Shown: positions 7,693-15,866, counted from the first letter of the stretch. The stretch: DNA of 27,420 bases from Opitutaceae bacterium (GCA_005786775.1 SYDD01000050.1:1-27420); one strand, 5' to 3'. Made by a program: numbers and translations. Notes: a model not told the origin generated them from the sequence alone.

Positions 7693-8784
7693 TCAGGGGC
7701 CGAGATGGCGCTCCAGCCAGGCATAGGCCCGGGTGCGCATCTCGGGCGGGAAATCGTGCTCGCAGGCGGGATGGACGACGTCGAGGTTCGCCGGAGCGCC
7801 CAGCAGAGCGTAGACCGGGCGGGCGGCGGCAATGATGCGCTCGACGCTTTGCCACTTGAAGTTGCTGTCGCCGGTGGGCGCGATCGCGAGGAAGGCCCGG
7901 GGGGCGAGGGCGCCGATGAGTTCCGGGAAATCAAATGGGATGGCCTCCAGCCGGCCGGCGTAGGCCGCCAGCGCGGGCATATAGCGTTCCTGGGTCCAGC
8001 CCTGCCCGGGACGCCAGACGACGTCCCGCTTCTCCTGATAATAATCAAGGAAGGAGTCGAAGCCGCAGCTGGAGACCACCGCGCGGATGCGTTCGTCGAA
8101 CAGGGCGGTGTAGATCGAATTATGCCCGCCCAGCGAGTGCCCCACGGCGCCGAACCCCCGGGGCGACACCCCCGGCGTGGCCGCGAGGACATCGAGGCCG
8201 CGGATATTGTCCCAGATGGCCTTCATCGTGCCGCTCTTGTAGCCTAGGCCTGCGAGATCCGGGCGGTACTCCCCGAGGTGGGGGTAAGGCGGGGCGAGCA
8301 CGACGAAGCCCCGGGCGGCGAGTTCCTCGCCGTAATTGCGCCCCGGCTTGCTGTCCGGCCGGCCGAGGCCGACCACCGGGCGGTTCCCCTCGGCGTTGTT
8401 GGTCGGCATCAGCGCGAGGATGCCCGGACGCACCGCCCGGCCCGCGAGCACCTCCTTGGGCACCAGCAGGTAGGCGGACACGGTCCCGCCGGGCTCCGCG
8501 ACGTAGGTGATCTCGCGACGGACGTAGGTGCCGCAGTCCGTCTCGGAGAGCACGCGGACCTCCAGGGGCACCCGGCGCTCCGCCCCCGGGAGCGGGCCCA
8601 TCACCGCCACGGCACCGGCGAGGATCTCGGCACGGCGCTGGGCCCAGTCGGCCGCTTCGCGTACGGGAGCCGGCCGCCCGTCGGTCCCGCGCCGGACCAG
8701 CAACTGATAGCGATCGAGGCGTTCGGCGGCGGGAACCAGAGCAGGCAGGAGCAACAGCAGCAGGGGCAGACGGCAGTAGGGCAT
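7693..8784 (-). CDS. Secreted alpha/beta hydrolase (acetyl-xylan-esterase/dienelactone-hydrolase-like)
   Basis: A 363-residue serine hydrolase. The ATG at 8784 begins a clean signal peptide (MPYCRLPLLLLLLPALVPAAE); an in-frame start at 8850 would bury it. The nucleophile elbow 'GAVGHSLGGHN' at 212-222 places Ser217, with candidate Asp306 in 'IAPTGDSNF' and His343 in 'ACEHDFPPEM' completing the triad. 'GILALMPTNN' and 'GFVVLAPPYPHLGEYRPD' resemble the large family of secreted esterases annotated as acetyl xylan esterase or dienelactone hydrolase in Verrucomicrobiota and Planctomycetota. The natural substrate is unknown; deacylation of plant or algal polysaccharide is plausible. It lies 119 bp upstream of the TlpA-like gene on the same strand and is divergent from the ceramidase-like gene. 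Confidence 0.82.
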   Translation of the reverse strand: MPYCRLPLLLLLLPALVPAAERLDRYQLLVRRGTDGRPAPVREAADWAQRRAEILAGAVAVMGPLPGAERRVPLEVRVLSETDCGTYVRREITYVAEPGGTVSAYLLVPKEVLAGRAVRPGILALMPTNNAEGNRPVVGLGRPDSKPGRNYGEELAARGFVVLAPPYPHLGEYRPDLAGLGYKSGTMKAIWDNIRGLDVLAATPGVSPRGFGAVGHSLGGHNSIYTALFDERIRAVVSSCGFDSFLDYYQEKRDVVWRPGQGWTQERYMPALAAYAGRLEAIPFDFPELIGALAPRAFLAIAPTGDSNFKWQSVERIIAAARPVYALLGAPANLDVVHPACEHDFPPEMRTRAYAWLERHLGP

Positions 8785-8897
8785 GCGCACAGCGTGGTCG
8801 GCGAACCGCGCGCCGTCGCGCCAAAACTCGGCCATTCCGGCAAAGGTCAACCGAGTCCGCCCTTGCCTCGGCCGGGGGCGCCGCGGTTACTCGGCGG
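8785..8897. other. 113-bp divergent intergenic region
   Basis: This separates the 5' ends of the esterase (minus) and the ceramidase-like gene (plus) and must carry promoters for both unless they lie farther out. It is GC-rich, and I cannot assign -35/-10 boxes or an operator with confidence. Confidence 0.4.
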
Positions 8898-10280
8898 ATG
8901 CCCCGCCGTCCCCTATTTTCCCCCGCCCTGCTGGTCTGGTTGCTGCTGGCCACCGTCACGCTGCGGGCCGGGGATACGCCGGGGTGGAGGGCTGGCACCG
9001 GCCGGGAAAACATCACGCCCCCCGCGGGACTGTGGATGACGGGCTACGCCTCCCGCGACCGGCCCGCGGACGGCAAGCTGCAGGACCTCTGGGTGAAGGC
9101 CCTCGCCGTGAGCGATCCCGCGGGCAACCGGGGGTTGCTGCTGACGCTGGACCTCTGCGGCATCGCACGGGAAACGTCGGACCGCGTGGCGGCGGAGCTG
9201 CAGCGGCGCCACGGACTGCCACGCGCGGCCGTGATGACCAATGTCTCGCACACCCATTGCGCCCCGGCTCTCGAAGGTAACCTGCGCGGCATCCGGATCC
9301 TGCCGCCGGACGGCCGCGCCCGCTCCGTCGCCTACCTGAAGGAGCTGGAGCAAAAGATGGTGCAGGCGGCGGAGACCGCCCTCGCGGCCCTCGCGCCGGC
9401 GCAGATCGGCTGGGGCGTCGATGAGGCGACCTTCGGCTTCAATCGCCGGGAGAATCCCGAAAAGGAAGTCCCCGCCCTCCGCGCGGCCGGCAAGCTGAAG
9501 GGCCCCTTTGACCCGCGCGTGCCGGTCCTCGCGGTGCGCGGGACCGACGGCGCCCTCCGCGCCCTGCTCGTCTCCTACGCCTGCCACAACACGACCCTCG
9601 GGATCTTCCAGTGGCACGGGGATTACGCTGGGGTTGCCCAGCTGGAGCTGGAACGGCGGCACCCGGGCGCAACCGTGCTCTTCGCGATCGGCTGCGGCGC
9701 CGACATCAACCCCGCCCCGCGCCGCGAGCTCGTCCACGTGGAGGCCCACGGCCGCGCGCTGGCCGACGCTGCCGACCGCGCGCTGAGCCGCCCCCTTGCC
9801 CGGGTCGAGGGCCGGTTCGCCGCGGCCTGGACCGACGTGAATCTTCGCTTTGCGCGGCAGCCGACCGAAGCACAGTTGAAGGAGGCCGAGGAGAAGGTGC
9901 AGCCCAACCGCGAGATGCACCAAGCCTGGGCCGCGTCCGTCCGCGAACTCCAGCGCACCCGCGGCCCGCGGCTGCTGGAGTACGATTACCCGGTGCAAGC
10001 GTGGCGCCTCGGGGGACTGGCCTGGGTGGCACTGGGCGGCGAGGTGGTCGTGGATTACGCCCTGCGGCTGCGGCGGGAGGCCGGCGACGCCTTGTGGGTC
10101 TTCGGCTACGCGAACGATGTCATGGCCTACATTCCGAGCGAACGCGTGCTGCGCGAAGGCCGGTACGAGGGCGAGACCTCGATGGTGCCTTACGGCCAGC
10201 CCGGCCCTTGGACTCCGGGTCTGGAGGACCAGATCGTCGGCACCGTACACGAACTCCTCCGCCGCACCGCAGCCCGCTAA
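8898..10280 (+). CDS. Secreted neutral/alkaline ceramidase N-terminal-domain protein
   Basis: A 460-residue protein with an N-terminal signal (RRPLFSPALLVWLLLATVTLRAG). The body matches the neutral/alkaline non-lysosomal ceramidase N-terminal domain: 'AGTGRENITPPAGLWMTGYASR' at 32-53, 'VMTNVSHTHCAPAL' at 112-125 (the family's THTHS metal-binding motif in variant form), 'VSYACHNTTLG' at 225-235 with His230, 'WHGDYAG' at 239-245 and 'AIGCGADINPAPR' at 263-275. The first His pair and His230 are the expected zinc ligands. It lacks the C-terminal Ig-like domain of true ceramidases. Members of this short form are abundant in Verrucomicrobiota and Planctomycetota and their substrate is not known, so an amidase or other hydrolase role is as likely as ceramide cleavage. 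The MetE-like gene starts 11 bp downstream. Confidence 0.85.
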   Translation: MPRRPLFSPALLVWLLLATVTLRAGDTPGWRAGTGRENITPPAGLWMTGYASRDRPADGKLQDLWVKALAVSDPAGNRGLLLTLDLCGIARETSDRVAAELQRRHGLPRAAVMTNVSHTHCAPALEGNLRGIRILPPDGRARSVAYLKELEQKMVQAAETALAALAPAQIGWGVDEATFGFNRRENPEKEVPALRAAGKLKGPFDPRVPVLAVRGTDGALRALLVSYACHNTTLGIFQWHGDYAGVAQLELERRHPGATVLFAIGCGADINPAPRRELVHVEAHGRALADAADRALSRPLARVEGRFAAAWTDVNLRFARQPTEAQLKEAEEKVQPNREMHQAWAASVRELQRTRGPRLLEYDYPVQAWRLGGLAWVALGGEVVVDYALRLRREAGDALWVFGYANDVMAYIPSERVLREGRYEGETSMVPYGQPGPWTPGLEDQIVGTVHELLRRTAAR

Positions 10281-10291
10281 ACGTATTTTCC

Positions 10292-11320
10292 ATGCCCAAC
10301 GCGAAACTCCCGAAATCCCCTCGGATCCTCACAACCACGGTCGGCTCCTACCCGATCCCCGACTGGCTCGCCGCCCTGCCCAGCGAACAGGCCGTGATCG
10401 ATGCCACTCGCGTTGTCTTCGACCTGCAGCGTCAGGCCGGGATCGACTTGCCGACCGACGGGGAACTGTACCGCTTCGACATCAACCATCCCGACACCAA
10501 CGGGATGATTGAATACTTTATCCGCCCCATGGCCGGCATTTCCTCGGTCGTCGGCCGCTCGGTAACGGATGAGTTCTCGCGCCACCACCCGATGGGCTTT
10601 CGCCGCAAGCCGGCTGGGGTCGTCACCGGCGCCCTGAGCGAGGGTTCGCTGAACCTGCTCGCCGATTGCCAGCGGGCGGCGGCCGTCGCGGGCGGACCAT
10701 TCAAGTTCACCGTGACCAGCCCCTACATGCTGGCCCGGACCCTCCTCGACCACCACTACCGCGACTTCGACCGGCTGACAATGGCCCTCGGCGAGGTCCT
10801 CGCGGCGCAGGTCACCGGCCTGCCCGCTGCCTGCATCCAAGTGGACGAGGCCAACATCCCCGGCAACCCGGCGGACGCCCCCCTGGCGGCGGCGGCGATG
10901 AACCTCGTGCTGGACGCCATCTCCCCCGGCACCGAGCGCAGCGTGCACTTCTGCTTCGGGAACTACGGCGGCCAGACCATCCAGAAGGGCAACTGGCGCA
11001 AGCTGCTGGACTTCCTCAACGCCCTCCACACGGACCACCTCGTGCTGGAACTGGCGCACCGGCCCGCGGCAGACCTCGACGCCCTGAAGCACATCGACCG
11101 CCGCATCGCTCTGGGTGTTGGCGTGATCGACATTAAGGTGAACCACATCGAGACCCCGGACGAGGTGGCCCGCCGCCTCGAGGCCGTGGAGAAGAAGGTC
11201 GGCCCGGGCCGCGTGCGCTGGGCGCACCCCGATTGCGGGTTTTGGATGCTCAAGCGGTCCATCGCCGACCGCAAGATCGAGGCCCTCGTTCAAGGCCGCG
11301 ACAAGTACTTGGGCCGCTGA
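10292..11320 (+). CDS. Stand-alone MetE catalytic domain (cobalamin-independent methionine synthase core)
   Basis: A 342-residue protein equivalent to the C-terminal half of MetE, with no N-terminal repeat domain. The zinc-ligand set is intact: His219 and Cys221 ('VHFCFGNYGG'), Glu253 ('LVLELAHRP') and Cys315 ('AHPDCGFWML'). Methionine/homocysteine-binding residues also match known MetE motifs: 'TTTVGSYP' at 14-21 (Ser19), 'NGMIEYF' at 70-76 (Glu74) and 'IQVDEANI' at 182-189 (Asp185). It should therefore bind homocysteine and a thiolate-activating zinc. Short core MetE proteins lack the folate-gripping half, and some are known to take the methyl group from a corrinoid protein, so the donor is open. 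Related enzymes act on coenzyme M adducts. The gene starts 11 bp after the ceramidase-like gene and is likely co-transcribed with it. An open frame reaching back to 9611 is only a shadow of that gene. Confidence 0.85.
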   Translation: MPNAKLPKSPRILTTTVGSYPIPDWLAALPSEQAVIDATRVVFDLQRQAGIDLPTDGELYRFDINHPDTNGMIEYFIRPMAGISSVVGRSVTDEFSRHHPMGFRRKPAGVVTGALSEGSLNLLADCQRAAAVAGGPFKFTVTSPYMLARTLLDHHYRDFDRLTMALGEVLAAQVTGLPAACIQVDEANIPGNPADAPLAAAAMNLVLDAISPGTERSVHFCFGNYGGQTIQKGNWRKLLDFLNALHTDHLVLELAHRPAADLDALKHIDRRIALGVGVIDIKVNHIETPDEVARRLEAVEKKVGPGRVRWAHPDCGFWMLKRSIADRKIEALVQGRDKYLGR

Positions 11321-11335
11321 ACGCGACCCGTTTAG

Positions 11336-11378
11336 CTCCCGCGCTCGCGCCCCGCGCGGGCGCGGGCGTCAGCGGGAG
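11336..11378. terminator. Bidirectional hairpin between convergent genes
   Basis: CTCCCGC at 11336-11342 pairs with GCGGGAG at 11372-11378. Inside, GCTCGCGCCC pairs with GGGCGCGGGC (one G-U pair), with a small bulge on the right arm. It overlaps the stop codon (11369-11371) of the minus-strand HTH gene and lies 15 bp after the MetE-like stop. There is no good U-tract on either side, so termination efficiency is uncertain. Confidence 0.6.
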
Positions 11379-11842
11379 GGACTGGGCGGTGGCGCTGAAG
11401 GAGAGCCAAAGCTGCCAGTCTCGGCGGCACGGACAAAGGACTCCGTGACGCCCTTGAGTTCCTCCCAGCGGCGCCGGATGTGCTTGGCCTCCTCGCGCGT
11501 GATCGTGCTGTCGGCCGAGGCCCTGGCGATCGTGGCGAGCATATCGGCGAACTCCTGCACGATCCCGTTGGTGGCGGGGATCAGCCGGGCGCTGCCGGCG
11601 AGCTCCTGCGGGTTGCGGATGTAGAATCCATCCCCCTGCTCGCAAACCCATTGGGCGATCCGCGGGTCGCCGGTGATACGCTGCAGTTGCCCGACCCGCT
11701 CCAGCGGGCTGCCCGAGGCCGCGCCAGGCTCGACGGGCTCCGCCCATTTATAGACGAGGGAGAGGGACAGGTTCATATCCGCGGCAATCCGCTTGGCGCT
11801 GGTCTGCTTCAAAACCTCCCTCATGACCTCGTGAGCTTGCAT
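11369..11842 (-). CDS. CII-like helix-turn-helix DNA-binding protein
   Basis: A 157-residue protein. The N-terminal 'EVMREVLKQTSAKRIAADMNLSLSLVYKWAEP' (5-36) reads as a helix-turn-helix, with 'SAKRIAADMN-LSLSLVYKW' as its core. The middle section 'RVGQLQRITGDPRIAQWVCEQGDGFYIRNP' and the overall plan resemble proteins annotated as phage-regulatory CII-family in Opitutaceae, although no phage genes are nearby. The C-terminal part is helical (IVQEFADMLATIARASADSTITREEAKHIRRRWEEL) and ends in a Ser/Pro tail. The ATG at 11842 is preferred; the frame opens as far as 11893 and another ATG lies at 11824. It is divergent from sucC with a 115-bp shared 5' region, so it is a candidate regulator of itself or of sucCD, which is inference. 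Confidence 0.7.
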   Translation of the reverse strand: MQAHEVMREVLKQTSAKRIAADMNLSLSLVYKWAEPVEPGAASGSPLERVGQLQRITGDPRIAQWVCEQGDGFYIRNPQELAGSARLIPATNGIVQEFADMLATIARASADSTITREEAKHIRRRWEELKGVTESFVRAAETGSFGSPSAPPPSPSR

Positions 11843-11957
11843 CGAGCCCGATCGTGCGGGGAACGCATGGAAACGCAACCTCGAGGCAAACAACGATTTT
11901 GGGCGTGCTTCCGCGGCCCCGCCTCTGGTTTGCTGAGCATTTTACGAACCTCCCCGC
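11843..11957. promoter_or_regulatory. Shared 5' region of the HTH gene and sucC
   Basis: This 115-bp divergent spacer contains an AT-richer patch (AAACAACGATTTTGGG at about 11887-11902 and GCATTTTACGAAC at about 11937-11949). I cannot place a confident promoter or operator palindrome. sucC has no recognisable Shine-Dalgarno sequence. Confidence 0.35.
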
Positions 11958-13139
11958 ATGAACATCCACGAGTACCAGGCCAAGGCCCTCTTCGAGAAAT
12001 ACGGTGTGCCCGTCCCCCGCGGCGCCGCTGCCCGGAGCCAGGCGGAGTTCGCCACCGCCCTCGCCCAGCTCCCCGAAGGTCCCACGATGGTAAAGTCCCA
12101 AATCCACGCCGGCGGGCGCGGCAAGGGCACATTCACCAACGGCTTCAAGGGCGGCGTGAAGTTCTGCCAAGACAAGGTCGCCGCCCTCGCGATGGCGGGC
12201 AATATGCTCGGTCAGACGCTGGTCACCGCCCAGACCGGCCCCGCCGGCCGTCGGGTGCAGACCGTCTACTTCACCGTCGCGAGTGACATCAAGAAGGAGT
12301 ACTACCTCGCCATTCTCCTCGACCGCGCCAGCTCCCGCCCGGTCATTGTCGCCTCGACCGAGGGAGGCGTGGAGATCGAAAAGGTTGCCCACGAGACCCC
12401 GGAAAAAATCACCAAGGTCCGCGTCGATCCGGCCTACGGGCTGGCGGACTTCCAGGTCCGCGACCTCATCGCCGCCCTCGGCCTGACCGGCGCGGAAGCC
12501 AAGAACGCCGCTAAGTTGATCCGCAACCTCTACACCTGCTTCTGGGAAACGGACGCCGCGATGGTCGAGGTTAACCCCCTCATCACGACCCCGGCCGGCG
12601 AGGTCCTAGCCCTTGATGCCAAGGTGTCTTTCGACGACAACGCTCTCTTCCGCCACCCGGAGATCACCGCGCTGCGCGACCTCAACGAGGAGGATCCGAA
12701 GGAGATCGAAGCCTCCAAGTACGCCCTCAGCTACATCGCCCTCGACGGCAACATCGCCTGCCTCGTCAACGGGGCCGGCCTCGCGATGTCGACGATGGAC
12801 ATCATCAAGCATTTCGGCGGCACGCCGGCCAACTTCCTCGACGTGGGCGGCGGCGCCTCGAAGGACCAAGTGATCGCGGCCTTCAAGATTATCCTCGGGG
12901 ATCCGAACGTGAAGGGGATCCTCGTGAATATCTTCGGCGGTATTATGGACTGCAACGTCATCGCTCAGGGCATCGTCGAGGCGGTCCGTGAGGTCGGCCT
13001 CAAGCTGCCACTGGTCGTCCGCCTCGAGGGCAACAACGTCGAGGCCGGCAAGGCCACCCTCGCCGCCTCTGGGCTCACCCTCGTGTCCGGCGACACGATG
13101 GCTGATGCCGCGCAGAAGATCGTCCGGCTCGTCGCCTGA
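11958..13139 (+). CDS. sucC: Succinate--CoA ligase (ADP/GDP-forming) subunit beta
   Basis: The 393-residue beta subunit of succinyl-CoA synthetase, the TCA-cycle step coupling succinyl-CoA to succinate with nucleotide triphosphate formation. The N-terminal 'MNIHEYQAKALFEKYGVPVPRG' is diagnostic. The ATP-grasp region shows 'VKSQIHAGGRGKG' at about 45-57, 'MVEVNPLITTPAGEVLALDAKVSFDDNALFRH' near 202-233, and the C-terminal phosphate-binding segment 'NIFGGIMDCNVIAQGIVEA' and 'VRLEGNNVEAGK'. Length equals the family norm (about 388-395). sucD starts 22 bp downstream, forming the usual pair. The start has no Shine-Dalgarno sequence. Confidence 0.97.
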   Translation: MNIHEYQAKALFEKYGVPVPRGAAARSQAEFATALAQLPEGPTMVKSQIHAGGRGKGTFTNGFKGGVKFCQDKVAALAMAGNMLGQTLVTAQTGPAGRRVQTVYFTVASDIKKEYYLAILLDRASSRPVIVASTEGGVEIEKVAHETPEKITKVRVDPAYGLADFQVRDLIAALGLTGAEAKNAAKLIRNLYTCFWETDAAMVEVNPLITTPAGEVLALDAKVSFDDNALFRHPEITALRDLNEEDPKEIEASKYALSYIALDGNIACLVNGAGLAMSTMDIIKHFGGTPANFLDVGGGASKDQVIAAFKIILGDPNVKGILVNIFGGIMDCNVIAQGIVEAVREVGLKLPLVVRLEGNNVEAGKATLAASGLTLVSGDTMADAAQKIVRLVA

Positions 13140-13161
13140 ACCCCGTCCGCACCTCCCTCCC

Positions 13162-14085
13162 ATGGCCATTCTCATCACCCCCACCACGAAGATCCTGATC
13201 CAGGGCATCACCGGCGAGTTCGGGGCCCGTCACACCCGGCTCTCGCTCGACTACGGCACGCAGGTCGTCGCGGGCGTCACGCCCGGCAAGGGCGGCCAGC
13301 ACTTCGAACATCAGGGGCACCGGGTCCCGATCTTTAACTCGGTCGCCGAGGCCGCCCGAGCCACCGGCGCCACGGTTTCCGCGATCTTCGTCCCGCCCCC
13401 GTTCGCGGGCGACGCGATTTTGGAGGCGGTGGATGCCGACCTCGACCTGGCGGTCGCCATCACCGAGGGCATCCCGATCCGCGACATGATCCGCGTGAAG
13501 CGCGCGATGCAGGGCCGCCGCACCCGCTTGGTGGGCCCCAATTGCCCTGGGCTGGTCACGCCCGGCACGGGCCCCGGCTCCAAAGGCGGCTGCCGCATCG
13601 GCATCGCTCCGGGTTACATTCACCGCCCGGGCCGAGTCGGCGTGGTCTCCCGCTCCGGCACCCTCACCGATGAGGCCGTGTTCCAGTTGACGTCCAAGGG
13701 CCTTGGCCAGTCGACTTGCGTCGGCATCGGCGGCGATCCGGTCAACGGCACCTCGCACCTCGATGTGATCAAACTGTTCAACGCGGACCCCGAGACGCAC
13801 GGGATCATTATGATCGGCGAGATCGGCGGCAGCGCCGAGGTCGAGGCCGCCCGCTGGGTCCGTGAGCACTGCCGCAAGCCGGTCGCGGGCTTCATCGCGG
13901 GGGCGACCGCCCCCGCGGGCCGCCGGATGGGCCACGCTGGCGCAGTCATCGGCGGCCACGAGGACACCGCCGCGGCCAAGATCGCGATCTTCCGTGAGTG
14001 CGGGATCGAAGTCGCGGCGACCCCGAGCGACATGGCCGACGCGCTGCTCCGCTCGGCCGCCGCCCGCGGCATCAAGCTGTCCTGA
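13162..14085 (+). CDS. sucD: Succinate--CoA ligase subunit alpha
   Basis: The 307-residue alpha subunit, carrying the CoA-binding domain (about 1-130: 'TTKILIQGITGEFGARHT', 'GVTPGKGGQHF') and the phosphohistidine in 'MGHAGAVIGG', His258. 'LVGPNCPGLVTPG', 'GQSTCVGIGGDPVNGT' and 'MIGEIGGSAEVEAA' are all present. The start at 13162 (MAILITPTTK) follows sucC by 22 bp; an open frame from 12988 is a shadow. Two departures from the usual sequence: an insertion of about 8 residues (TGPGSKGG) just before 'CRIGIAPG', which accounts for the length above the typical 290, and 'SRSGTLTDEAV' where family members have SGTLTYEAV. Neither touches the phosphohistidine. Confidence 0.96.
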   Translation: MAILITPTTKILIQGITGEFGARHTRLSLDYGTQVVAGVTPGKGGQHFEHQGHRVPIFNSVAEAARATGATVSAIFVPPPFAGDAILEAVDADLDLAVAITEGIPIRDMIRVKRAMQGRRTRLVGPNCPGLVTPGTGPGSKGGCRIGIAPGYIHRPGRVGVVSRSGTLTDEAVFQLTSKGLGQSTCVGIGGDPVNGTSHLDVIKLFNADPETHGIIMIGEIGGSAEVEAARWVREHCRKPVAGFIAGATAPAGRRMGHAGAVIGGHEDTAAAKIAIFRECGIEVAATPSDMADALLRSAAARGIKLS

Positions 14086-14097
14086 GAACTCCCCGCT

Positions 14098-14146
14098 GCC
14101 CCGCCCAGGTGCTCGCCCGCGGTCGGGCGCCGGGGCGGAGGTGATT
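14098..14146 (+). terminator. Probable terminator after sucCD
   Basis: GCCCCG at 14098-14103 pairs with CGGGGC at 14131-14136, enclosing a second stem CGCCCG (14114-14119) with CGGGCG (14124-14129) around a CGGT loop. A short GATTTTG stretch follows. It lies 12 bp after the sucD stop. Confidence 0.5.
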
Positions 14147-14190
14147 TTGCCCCCTTGCCGGCGGGGCGCCGCGCTGACAAACCGGGGAAG

Positions 14191-15339
14191 ATGAAGCTAA
14201 CCCCGCTCCTCCCCACCCTGCTCGCCCTCCTCGCCACGCCCCTGCTGGCGGCGAACCCCAAGGCCAAGGCGCCTGATGTCGCCAAGCTGGATCCCGCAAT
14301 GGGTGCGGGGAAGGCGGCCGCCGCGGAACTGGTCTGGCACGATGTGACCCAGTGGGGCGTCGAGGGCCGGGCGTGGAGTGACGCCCCGCGGACCCGTTGG
14401 TTCGACCGCTTTCCCGCCGCCGCCCAGCAGACGGTTACCCCGGCCGTCTGGAATCTCAGCCGCGACAGTGCCGGAATGATGGTCCGGTTCCGCACCAACG
14501 CGACCGCGATCCACGTCCATTACCGGCTGATGAAGGACCGGCTCGGGATGCCCCATATGCCGGCCACGGGCGTGAGCGGCGTGGACCTGTACGCGCGAGA
14601 CGATCAGGGCCGCTGGCGCTGGGTGCAGGTCACGCGACCCGACAAGCAGGAATTGCAGGTGGAGATCATCCGGGACCTCGCGCCGGGCGAGCGGGAATAC
14701 GCGGCCTACCTGCCCTTGTATAACGGCGTGGAATTCCTGCGGATCGGCGTGCCCCCGGGGACCAAGTTCGAGGGTCTCGCACCGCGGGCCCGCCCAGTCG
14801 TCTTCTACGGGACCTCGATCACGCACGGCGCCTGCGCCTCGCGTCCCGGGATCGTGCACCCCGCGATTCTCGGCCGCCGCCTCGACCTGCCGGTGGTCAA
14901 CCTCGGGTTCTCGGGCAACGGCCGGATGGACACCGCCGTGGGCGACTACCTGACGCAGGTGGACGCGGCCGCGTACGTGATCGATTGCCTGCCGAATATG
15001 AACGCCGCAGCCGTGCGGGAGAAATGCGTCCCGCTCGTCCGCCAGCTGCGCAAGGCGCGCCCGGACACTCCCATCATCCTCGTCGAGGACCGCCGGTTCA
15101 CCAATAGCTGGATCACGCCCGCGAAGGCGAAGTTTCACGATGAGAACCACGCGGCCCTTCGGGAGGCCTTCGCCGCCCTGCAGAAAGAGGGTCTCCGCGG
15201 GCTGCATTACATTGCGGGCGACCAGCTGCTGGGGGCGGACACCGAGGGTGCCACGGACGCCTCCCACCCCAACGACCTGGGCTTCATGCGGCAGGCGGAT
15301 GCGATGGAGCCAGTGCTGCGCGCGGCGCTCGGTCGCTGA
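14191..15339 (+). CDS. Secreted SGNH/GDSL esterase with N-terminal GxDLY domain
   Basis: A 382-residue protein with a signal peptide (MKLTPLLPTLLALLATPLLAAN); the ATG at 14191 follows GGGGAAG, one of the few purine-rich leaders here. The N-terminal beta-sandwich carries 'GVSGVDLYARDDQGRW' (127-142), the GxDLY hallmark, and 'YLPLYNGVEFLRIGVPPG'. The C-terminal SGNH hydrolase domain has block I 'VVFYGTSITHGACASRPG' (203-220, nucleophile Ser209), 'LGFSGNGRMD' (238-247, oxyanion Gly/Asn243) and 'TDASHPNDLG' (355-364, Asp356 and His359 completing the triad). This arrangement is typical of secreted carbohydrate esterases related to acetylxylan esterases. The exact ester is unknown. It lies downstream of sucCD after a probable terminator, so it is likely transcribed separately. 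Confidence 0.88.
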   Translation: MKLTPLLPTLLALLATPLLAANPKAKAPDVAKLDPAMGAGKAAAAELVWHDVTQWGVEGRAWSDAPRTRWFDRFPAAAQQTVTPAVWNLSRDSAGMMVRFRTNATAIHVHYRLMKDRLGMPHMPATGVSGVDLYARDDQGRWRWVQVTRPDKQELQVEIIRDLAPGEREYAAYLPLYNGVEFLRIGVPPGTKFEGLAPRARPVVFYGTSITHGACASRPGIVHPAILGRRLDLPVVNLGFSGNGRMDTAVGDYLTQVDAAAYVIDCLPNMNAAAVREKCVPLVRQLRKARPDTPIILVEDRRFTNSWITPAKAKFHDENHAALREAFAALQKEGLRGLHYIAGDQLLGADTEGATDASHPNDLGFMRQADAMEPVLRAALGR

Positions 15340-15393
15340 GCCGGCCAGAACCCTGATTCTCGACATCCGTCCGGGTTCCGCCATCCTCGGACC

Positions 15394-15858
15394 ATGCCTA
15401 GCTCGTTCCGCCGCCAATCGGGCCTCCGTCGACGGGCCTTCACCCTACTCGAAATCCTCGTGGTGCTGGCGATCATCGGTCTCCTCGCCGGTCTCGCCAT
15501 CACCAACGTCGATAAGATCTTTGGTGGCGCCCAAGCCAGCACGGTGAATATCTTCGTCCGGGAGAGCATGAAAACGCCCCTCACCTCGTACCGAATCCAT
15601 ATGGGCGACTATCCCTCGACCAGCGACGGGCTGCAGGCGCTCTTGACCCGCCCCGCGACCAAGGGGGACCGCTGGTTTGGACCCTACCTAGACGGTAGCA
15701 AAGTGCCGACTGATCCCTGGGGGGAACCGTACCAGTACGCCTACCCCGGTACGCGCAACAAGGGCGGCTACGACCTCTGGTCCAAGGGACCCGACAAACA
15801 GAGCGGGACCGCCGACGATCTCGGCAATTGGGACGCGGGGGCCGGGCCCGAGAAATAG
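15394..15858 (+). CDS. gspG: Type II secretion major pseudopilin GspG
   Basis: A 154-residue pseudopilin, the main subunit of the periplasmic pseudopilus that pushes substrates through the secretin. It has a basic leader (FRRQSGLRRRA), then the mature N-terminus 'FTLLEILVVLAIIGLLAGLA' with Glu at +5. The C-terminal domain has the GspG calcium-site signature: 'DGLQALLTRP', 'DPWGEPYQYAYPGTRN' and 'YDLWSKGPDKQSGTADDLGNW'. The residue before the cleavage point is Ala15 rather than the usual Gly. It is the first gene of a seven-gene block in canonical order. The start has no Shine-Dalgarno sequence. Confidence 0.95.
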   Translation: MPSSFRRQSGLRRRAFTLLEILVVLAIIGLLAGLAITNVDKIFGGAQASTVNIFVRESMKTPLTSYRIHMGDYPSTSDGLQALLTRPATKGDRWFGPYLDGSKVPTDPWGEPYQYAYPGTRNKGGYDLWSKGPDKQSGTADDLGNWDAGAGPEK

Positions 15859-15866
15859 GCCCGCGG

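Noticed and set aside
9611..10291. N-terminal extension of the MetE-like gene
   Set aside because: The extension overlaps the ceramidase-like gene out of frame and has shadow composition; the ATG at 10292 starts the conserved protein.
11750..11893. Prophage or integrated element suggested by the CII-like protein
   Set aside because: No integrase, structural phage gene, tRNA or attachment repeat is visible nearby; the flanking genes are chromosomal housekeeping genes.
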